A DNA stretch of 64,000 nt, from contig JAMPIT010000894.1 of assembly GCA_026261815.1 (NCBI GenBank), positions 53,755,147 to 53,819,146 of the forward strand. The letters are read 5' to 3'. Shown one piece after another: positions 61,001 to 64,000 of this stretch. The DNA comes from Monarcha castaneiventris obscurior (taxonomy: Eukaryota > Chordata > Aves > Passeriformes > Monarchidae). Under the pieces are notes generated by a model that worked only from the letters and a program-made list of their open reading frames with translations, did not search any database and was not told where the DNA came from. A program made the position numbers and the translations under genes. Every line of letters begins with the position of its first letter. Position 1 is the first letter of the stretch.

Positions 61001-63053
61001 AAGCCTCATGGGAGGGATCAACACACGGAGTGCAACAGCATCAGCCACAGGAGCTCTTGTGAATACTTCCCATGTTTGTTCTCTCCTCCCCTGTGTTCGT
61101 ATAAATGAACCTTATTCACTGGGGAAATCCTGAGAAAACAGATTTATCGCATTTTTGTAAAAACAGTGAGGTTTATGCAACACTGGACTGGAGTTGGAGC
61201 AGGGAGCTGTGCAGGTGAGAAGTCTTAACCTGGCCCTGGATTTTGGGAGCAGAGTTCCCAAAATCACTTCACAGAACTGCCCTGAATATCAGTTATGAGC
61301 CATGGCCTTGGGCTGGGACTGAGGTAAGGAGGTTCCCTTCCTCCCTCCCTTGTGCTGTCAGGGAGAGGTTGGTTACAAGCAGAGAGCACAAACTATTCCT
61401 TCTTCACAGTGTCCTGTGCTGGGCAGGGAAAATGAATCCATGAGCTGTTTGCTATCCAAGCCAAACCCTCCTCTCTGTTTCCAGATCTCACTATTGCCCT
61501 CACCAATCCCATCAAGTTCTTCAGCCTGCAGGACAAGCGCTTGGTGAAGCTCAAGGATGCCTCGGGGGAGGTGAGCATTTCCAGGTCCTGCTCTCTAGAG
61601 CACCTTGCATGGATTCAGCTTGAAATAATGGAGTTTTCATTTACCTCTTTGTTTTAGAGGTCTGGCACACAGACAAACCTCTCATCTGCTGAGACTAACG
61701 GGGTGGCAGGCTCCACTGGGAAACCCAGCATTCCTCCCTCTAATGGGTCCACAGGTAAGTTTCCAAGAGTTTTCAAGCATTCAGGCATCTTGGCAGCTTA
61801 ATTCATTCTTCTGTACTGACACCAACATTCTTCACATGGCCTGTGTTCTGGTGAGCTCTCCACTGGCCATTTCCAACCTGGACATCCAAGATGGGACATT
61901 AACAGGAACCTCTTTTGGGATTTCAGGAGCAGCAGTGTTCACCAAGGATGAAGCTGTGTTAGAAGTGATGCAGATGGCAGGTAACTCCTTGTGCTGATCA
62001 CATGGGCTGAGGCCCTGCCTGTCATCTTACCTCCCCAAGGTGTAGCCAGCACTAAAGACAAATCCCAGGAATCTTGTGGCTCAAGGACAGGTTTCCTTCA
62101 GTACACCTGCACTCCTTGTGCAATGTGTTGTTCACCTGCTTCTGGGTGTCTGAATGCAGTGTGATGCCAATTCCTGCGAACATGGGGCCTAATTGTGCCT
62201 CAAAACTGAACTGACAAGGGGAAACCTGTTTCACTCAGGATATGTTGGCAAGTAACTGTTATGTACATTGCTTTTTTAGACATTATTCCTAAAGAAAAGT
62301 GCTCCCCAGGACAGAAAATGTACCTGGGTAGAGGCATCCCATGGTGTGGAGCAGAGGGGGCTCTGGTTTGGATGTGTTGATTAGGGATATGTATTGGAGC
62401 CGTATGCTCCAGGTTCCTCACTCCAAGCCTTGGGAAGGAGCTGGCCCTGCTCAGCCTTTTTATTTTGTTTCAGAGCCTGAGACAATCAGCCTTGCTGAGC
62501 TGCAGCAGAAGAAGCGCTTCCTGAAGCTGCTGAAGAGGCAGGAGAAGGAGCTGAGGGAGCTGGAGCAGAAGGGAAGCAAACAGAGGGAGGAACTGCTGCA
62601 GAAATACTCCACGCTCTTTTCAGAGCTGGCCTGCCCTGGGGGCAAGAAAAGGATGATACGCACAAGGAAAACCCAGAAGAAGAGGTAACCACAGCTTGGG
62701 GGTCACTGTCCCAAACCCAAACAAGGATCCCTGGGGAAACGTGGGCTCCCCTTCTCTGCAGGAAGATGAGCAGTGCAGGTATCTGCAACCCAGGGGGGTT
62801 GTTCCCACTGAGGGCAGGTGGGAAGGTTGGAATTATATTGGCATGGCAAGAAGCAGCATGGCCCCTGACTCTGCTCTGCAGGAGTGTGACCCCAAGTGAT
62901 GCTGGTAGCAGTGCAAATCCTATAAAAGCAGCAGAGAGCATCGATTGCTGCTGGCTCGTGGAGCTGAGGGAGAGGCTGGAGATGGACCTCATCTGCCTCG
63001 GGGAGGAGCACCACATTCGGATCCGAAGGAAGAAAGAGCAGCATGCCACCGAG
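34015..63053 (+). CDS. PLCB2: PLCB2 (phospholipase C beta 2), 27 exons visible, 3' end outside window
   Basis: Hydrolyses phosphatidylinositol 4,5-bisphosphate to IP3 and diacylglycerol at the inner plasma membrane, activated by G-beta-gamma, Gq-class alpha subunits and Rac. Twenty-seven in-frame exons give 1015 residues: PH domain (~1-135), EF-hands (~140-310), X box (~312-465), acidic linker (~466-535), Y box (~540-660), C2 (~665-800) and the start of the C-terminal helical region with coiled-coil heptads (~888-1015). Catalytic His327 (SSHNTYLT) and His374 (ITHGF), calcium ligands Asn328, Glu357, Asp359 and Glu408, and substrate-binding Lys461/Lys463 are all present and fall on the human numbers, so no net indel precedes them. 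The remaining C-terminal coiled coil, about 170 residues in human, lies beyond 64000. PLCB1/3/4 are the alternatives, but residue detail and synteny favour PLCB2. Confidence 0.96.
36134..36257. repeat. Direct repeat, copy A (124 bp)
   Basis: Matches 37492-37613 at roughly 93 percent by eye, from GGGTTAGG through CCTAGGTCTGTATTTG. There are a handful of substitutions and a 2-base indel. The copies lie 1.36 kb apart in the same orientation. Confidence 0.9.
36969..37310 (-). pseudogene. Protein-like minus-strand remnant of unknown origin
   Basis: A minus-strand frame of about 110 codons with a mixed polar composition (for example [20 protein letters not shown] and [19 protein letters not shown]) ends at a TAG at 36969. 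It has no intron-like character and no obvious start, and the open upstream sequence seems to shift frame near 37290. It could be a decayed retrocopy or simply chance. I cannot name a parent gene. Confidence 0.22.
37492..37613. repeat. Direct repeat, copy B (122 bp)
   Basis: The second copy of the 36134-36257 unit. It ends 82 bp before PLCB2 exon 2. The copy ends lack TG...CA, so they are not obvious LTRs. Confidence 0.9.
37696..37773 (+). CDS. PLCB2: PLCB2 exon 2 (residues 29-54)
   Basis: The acceptor is TTTTTTTGTCAG and the donor ACG|GTAAGT. It encodes [20 protein letters not shown] and then WTHQST, a PH domain strand region. Confidence 0.94.
37774..39289 (+). other. PLCB2 intron 2
   Basis: A 1.5-kb intron. 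No exon or recognised repeat is seen, and the long minus-strand frame at 38592-39230 is by chance. Confidence 0.55.
39290..39358 (+). CDS. PLCB2: PLCB2 exon 3 (residues 55-77)
   Basis: The acceptor is TTTTTCTTCTGTAG and the donor AAG|GTGAGT. It encodes the conserved [20 protein letters not shown] segment of the PH domain. Confidence 0.95.
39359..46566 (+). other. PLCB2 intron 3, the largest in the visible gene
   Basis: A 7.2-kb intron. It has a poly-C run (39838-39851) and a GC- and CpG-richer patch at about 42790-43090. I see no exon or recognised transposon in the rest. Its size could house regulatory elements. Confidence 0.55.
39838..39851. repeat. Homopolymer C run
   Basis: About 14 consecutive C residues in PLCB2 intron 3. 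The length is likely polymorphic or subject to sequencing error. Confidence 0.85.
46567..46707 (+). CDS. PLCB2: PLCB2 exon 4 (residues 78-124)
   Basis: The acceptor is TCTTTTGCAG and the donor GAG|GTATCA, a weaker donor than most in the gene. It encodes the end of the PH domain, including [19 protein letters not shown]. Confidence 0.95.
46708..47384 (+). other. PLCB2 intron 4 with CR1 insertion
   Basis: A short 677-bp intron, of which nearly half (47020-47310) is a CR1 3' end in the sense orientation. Only 74 bp separate the CR1 from exon 5. Confidence 0.75.
47020..47310 (+). mobile_element. CR1 LINE, 5'-truncated 3' end
   Basis: A characteristic avian CR1 3' region: GGTAATGGTTTTAAACTGGA, then AGCACAGGTTGCCCAGAGA, then GATCCCTGGAAGTGTCCAAG, then GAGCAACCTGGGACAGTGGA, then GGGTCCCTTCCAACCCC, ending in AGGATTCTGTG. 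It is the best-preserved transposon in the window. The left end is approximate. Confidence 0.9.
47385..47464 (+). CDS. PLCB2: PLCB2 exon 5 (residues 125-151)
   Basis: The acceptor is CTGTTTGTTCCAG and the donor AAAT|GTAAGT. It encodes [20 protein letters not shown] and then YTFLEK, leading into the EF-hand region. It leaves two bases of the next codon. Confidence 0.93.
47757..47810 (+). CDS. PLCB2: PLCB2 exon 6 (residues 151-169)
   Basis: The acceptor is GGGGTTTTTTTCACAG and the donor CGGAA|GTGAGT. It encodes [17 protein letters not shown], which corresponds to LVKLKMQLNSEGKIPV in mammals. Confidence 0.94.
47811..49813 (+). other. PLCB2 intron 6
   Basis: A 2.0-kb intron without a recognised exon or well-preserved repeat. 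Confidence 0.55.
49814..49889 (+). CDS. PLCB2: PLCB2 exon 7 (residues 169-194)
   Basis: The acceptor is TGTCTGGTCAG and the donor AAG|GTAAGG. It encodes [20 protein letters not shown] and then LPNGK of the EF-hand module. Confidence 0.95.
49890..50246 (+). other. PLCB2 intron 7
   Basis: A 357-bp intron. I see nothing beyond splice signals. Confidence 0.6.
50247..50347 (+). CDS. PLCB2: PLCB2 exon 8 (residues 195-228)
   Basis: The acceptor is TTGCGTTCTCAG and the donor CACA|GTAAGT. It encodes [20 protein letters not shown] and [13 protein letters not shown], strongly conserved in PLC-beta EF-hands. Confidence 0.96.
50639..50805 (+). CDS. PLCB2: PLCB2 exon 9 (residues 228-284)
   Basis: The acceptor is CTCTCACTGCAG and the donor AGAG|GTGAGC. 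It includes [19 protein letters not shown] and [17 protein letters not shown], the EF-hand 3/4 region. Confidence 0.96.
51001..51147 (+). CDS. PLCB2: PLCB2 exon 10 (residues 284-332), catalytic His327
   Basis: The acceptor is TTTGCTGTGCAG and the donor ACAG|GTACTG. It starts the X box. It includes [16 protein letters not shown] and the catalytic motif SSHNTYLT with His327 and calcium ligand Asn328. Confidence 0.97.
51341..51498 (+). CDS. PLCB2: PLCB2 exon 11 (residues 333-385), catalytic His374
   Basis: The acceptor is CTCTCTCCTGCAG and the donor AAG|GTAGGG. It includes [12 protein letters not shown] (calcium ligands Glu357 and Asp359) and [11 protein letters not shown] with catalytic His374. 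It is more GC-rich than its neighbours. Confidence 0.97.
51499..53378 (+). other. PLCB2 intron 11
   Basis: A 1.9-kb intron with some degenerate GATGAATGAATG-like sequence near 51720-51750. I see no exon or clear transposon. Confidence 0.55.
53379..53461 (+). CDS. PLCB2: PLCB2 exon 12 (residues 386-413)
   Basis: The acceptor is GCCTCTCCTTCAG and the donor ACTC|GTGAGT. It encodes [20 protein letters not shown] and SFENHVD; Glu408 is the fourth calcium ligand. Confidence 0.96.
53462..53831 (+). other. PLCB2 intron 12
   Basis: A 370-bp intron; nothing but splice sites is seen. Confidence 0.6.
53832..53916 (+). CDS. PLCB2: PLCB2 exon 13 (residues 413-441)
   Basis: The acceptor is GATCTCTCTTAG and the donor CCG|GTATGG. 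It encodes [20 protein letters not shown] and TEPLEKYP, the end of the X-box barrel half. Confidence 0.96.
53917..55082 (+). other. PLCB2 intron 13
   Basis: A 1.2-kb intron; no exon or repeat was recognised. Confidence 0.55.
55083..55254 (+). CDS. PLCB2: PLCB2 exon 14 (residues 442-499), X-box end and linker start
   Basis: The acceptor is TCTGTTGCAG and the donor ACTG|GTATGT. It encodes [20 protein letters not shown], with Lys461 and Lys463 in the substrate site. It then enters the X-Y linker, which here has a basic patch ([11 protein letters not shown]) before turning acidic. Confidence 0.95.
55255..56014 (+). other. PLCB2 intron 14
   Basis: A 760-bp intron without recognised features. Confidence 0.55.
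56015..56112 (+). CDS. PLCB2: PLCB2 exon 15 (residues 499-531), acidic autoinhibitory linker
   Basis: The acceptor is CTGTGTGCTTAG and the donor GAG|GTACTG. It encodes [16 protein letters not shown] and [14 protein letters not shown]. The acidic X-Y linker keeps PLC-beta enzymes inactive until they are at the membrane. Confidence 0.95.
56113..56805 (+). other. PLCB2 intron 15
   Basis: A 693-bp intron with no recognised feature. Confidence 0.55.
56806..56902 (+). CDS. PLCB2: PLCB2 exon 16 (residues 532-564), Y box start
   Basis: The acceptor is TTTCTGCTCAG and the donor GCCA|GTAAGT. It encodes [20 protein letters not shown] and [12 protein letters not shown]. Confidence 0.96.
57017..57101 (+). 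CDS. PLCB2: PLCB2 exon 17 (residues 564-592)
   Basis: The acceptor is TCCTGTTTGTAG and the donor GTAGA|GTATCC. It encodes [20 protein letters not shown] and KFPMQFV in the Y box. The split codon yields Glu before YNKRQ, where human has Asp. Confidence 0.94.
57381..57505 (+). CDS. PLCB2: PLCB2 exon 18 (residues 592-634), Y box
   Basis: The acceptor is TAGAGCCTGTAG, with a purine-interrupted pyrimidine tract, and the donor ATGG|GTGAGT. It encodes [20 protein letters not shown] and [18 protein letters not shown], the diagnostic Y-box core. Confidence 0.95.
57506..58438 (+). other. PLCB2 intron 18
   Basis: A 933-bp intron with no recognised feature. Confidence 0.55.
58439..58593 (+). CDS. PLCB2: PLCB2 exon 19 (residues 634-685), GC donor
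   Basis: The acceptor is GCTCTGCTTTCAG. It encodes [20 protein letters not shown] and [20 protein letters not shown]. The exon must end at 58593, because the next exon continues in frame (VSVT then VLSGQF). The donor is ACG|GCAAGT, a non-canonical GC-AG intron. Confidence 0.95.
58594..58949 (+). other. PLCB2 intron 19, GC-AG type
   Basis: A 356-bp intron beginning GCAAGT and ending TGTTGTTCACAG. No GT donor nearby preserves frame and family sequence. Confidence 0.85.
58950..59114 (+). CDS. PLCB2: PLCB2 exon 20 (residues 686-740), C2 domain
   Basis: The donor is AAG|GTGAGA. It encodes [20 protein letters not shown] and [15 protein letters not shown] of the C2 domain. Confidence 0.96.
59115..60091 (+). 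other. PLCB2 intron 20
   Basis: A 977-bp intron with no recognised feature. Confidence 0.55.
60092..60191 (+). CDS. PLCB2: PLCB2 exon 21 (residues 741-774), C2 domain
   Basis: The acceptor is CTTTTGCCTTAG and the donor CCAG|GTAAAT. It encodes [20 protein letters not shown] and IGQRIIPI. Confidence 0.95.
60460..60564 (+). CDS. PLCB2: PLCB2 exon 22 (residues 774-809), end of C2
   Basis: The acceptor is CTCCCTGCCCCAG and the donor GCAG|GTAGGG. It encodes [20 protein letters not shown] and [14 protein letters not shown]. Confidence 0.96.
60565..61484 (+). other. PLCB2 intron 22
   Basis: A 920-bp intron that includes a short poly-G run near 60585-60595. Nothing else was recognised. Confidence 0.55.
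61485..61570 (+). CDS. PLCB2: PLCB2 exon 23 (residues 809-837)
   Basis: The acceptor is CTCTGTTTCCAG and the donor GAG|GTGAGC. It encodes [19 protein letters not shown], just after the C2 domain, where the proximal C-terminal helix of PLC-beta sits. Confidence 0.93.
61658..61754 (+). CDS. PLCB2: PLCB2 exon 24 (residues 838-870)
   Basis: The acceptor is CTCTTTGTTTTAG and the donor ACAG|GTAAGT. It encodes a Ser/Thr/Gly-rich flexible segment ([18 protein letters not shown]), equivalent to the variable linker before the distal coiled coil. Confidence 0.85.
61927..61980 (+). CDS. PLCB2: PLCB2 exon 25 (residues 870-888)
   Basis: The acceptor is TTTTGGGATTTCAG and the donor GCAG|GTAACT. It encodes [16 protein letters not shown]. 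It is short and poorly conserved, so the call rests on phase continuity and splice quality. Confidence 0.75.
61981..62473 (+). other. PLCB2 intron 25
   Basis: A 493-bp intron with no recognised feature. Confidence 0.55.
62474..62684 (+). CDS. PLCB2: PLCB2 exon 26 (residues 888-958), start of coiled coil
   Basis: The acceptor is TTTATTTTGTTTCAG and the donor AGAG|GTAACC. It encodes heptad-rich sequence ([20 protein letters not shown] and [12 protein letters not shown]) and then a very basic stretch ([16 protein letters not shown]). This matches the distal C-terminal domain that contacts Gq and membranes. Confidence 0.93.
62882..63053 (+). CDS. PLCB2: PLCB2 exon 27 (residues 958-1015)
   Basis: The acceptor is GACTCTGCTCTGCAG and the donor GAG|GTGAGG. 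It encodes [20 protein letters not shown] and [15 protein letters not shown], the conserved coiled-coil segment preceding the mammalian QISKMMELAR block, which must be in the next exon beyond the window. Confidence 0.92.
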
Positions 63054-64000
63054 GTGAGGGCTTCGAATGTCACCTGAAAAGGTATCCTGGGATAGCCCAA
63101 AAAATCCCAAGTTATTCACTGAGCTGAGCTTGGGAATGTGGCCCCAGAACACACCTGACATACGCATTGTCAGGTTTGTGCCAGGTAAGTGAGAATGGAG
63201 ACATGAAACTTATTTGTTAGAAGCCCTAAAAATCCTGCAGAAACATTTTTTTTGTCTGCTGTTTTTTAAAAAAAGAGCAGCATTTCCCTGGAGCACATCA
63301 GGCTCCATCTGCTCCAGCTCTTCTGATGGCTTAGCACAGAGTTAATGTGGTGTTTCGTGGCTTCACACATTGCCAGGTGCCACCTTTCTGGGAGCCCAGG
63401 AAGCCTGAGAGCTGGGGTGATGTGGAGGTGGGCTGAGGGTTCACCCAGTGGCACATCAGAGCATGTTCTGCTGTTTGACTTGGTGGAAGTCAAAGAGTGC
63501 AGGTGAGGGGAGTCCTGCAGGCTGAGCTCAGCCAAGGCCAGCAGGAGCCATGGTGGTGCCTGGGGACAGAGTGCAGGCCATGGGATGGTGGTGGTAAATC
63601 CAGTATATGCTATCTGTTCCAATGAAAGAGAAGTGATTCCAGGCTTGGGAGGCCTTTTCCCATTAGTGTTTTCTGAAGGAATTTGCACTGATACATCTTG
63701 AATCTTCAGTTCCCTGGTGCACCTTAGGCTTCACAAGGTGCTTGCAAGCTCTGTGCAACCCTGAAGGGAAAAGAACACTTGGGCACTGGCTCACCTGGGA
63801 ACTGGGCTTCTTACCTGGGAGAGGAGGCAGGGATGAAGCCTTCCTGTCTCACAAGTGTCACTCCACTGGCACAGTGGGGCCTGTGTGTCCAGCTGAGCTC
63901 ACTGCTGTTGCCAGTGTTTGCACTGAGCCTCATGGATTCAGAATTTGTGGCTCCTGGAATTCAGTGCAGGGATGTGTACAGCTGACTTGGGTGCAGCTGG
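63054..64000 (+). other. PLCB2 intron 27, cut by window end
   Basis: No further PLCB2 exon is seen; the QISKMMELAREK-type exon is absent. The gene continues beyond the window. Confidence 0.6.

Overview
The window looks like a stretch of bird nuclear genome. The genes are split into short exons with GT-AG introns. The interspersed repeats are CR1-type LINE fragments, including the typical CR1 3' end with ATTCTRTG-like termini. I see no prokaryotic operon structure, no long uninterrupted reading frames and no mammalian Alu, B1 or L1 elements. I cannot name the species. Gene order and orientation match the conserved amniote block known from human 15q15.1: CCDC9B and PLCB2 on one strand, with INAFM2 between them on the other.

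Layout. (1) 1..~14.4 kb: the 3' part of CCDC9B on the plus strand, eight coding exons encoding 489 residues to the stop at 14254-14256. The N-terminal exons lie upstream of the window. (2) ~14.4..26 kb: about 12 kb without a recognised gene, holding a GGAT microsatellite and possible 3'-UTR or alternative-exon material. (3) 26548..26958: INAFM2 on the minus strand, a single-exon 136-residue membrane protein inside a strong CpG island with a G-rich promoter tract. (4) ~27.3..33.9 kb: intergenic. (5) 34015 to the end: PLCB2 on the plus strand. Twenty-seven coding exons (1015 residues) are visible, covering the PH domain, EF-hands, catalytic X and Y boxes, C2 domain and the start of the C-terminal coiled coil. 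The last exons lie beyond position 64000.

Function. PLCB2 is the G-protein-activated phosphoinositide phospholipase C of blood and taste cells. All catalytic and calcium-binding residues are present, at the same numbers as in human PLCB2 up to at least residue 463. INAFM2 is a small single-pass protein of unclear role. CCDC9B is a poorly characterised coiled-coil protein. The three genes are neighbours by ancient synteny and there is no evidence that they work together.

I found no unusual biological system. The notable points are a near-identical 247-bp tandem duplication in a CCDC9B intron, a GC-AG intron in PLCB2, a CR1 insertion 74 bp upstream of a PLCB2 exon, a pair of ~123-bp direct repeats in PLCB2 intron 1 flanking a protein-like minus-strand frame, a consensus splice donor 32 bp after the CCDC9B stop, and an altered charge pattern in the PLCB2 autoinhibitory linker.
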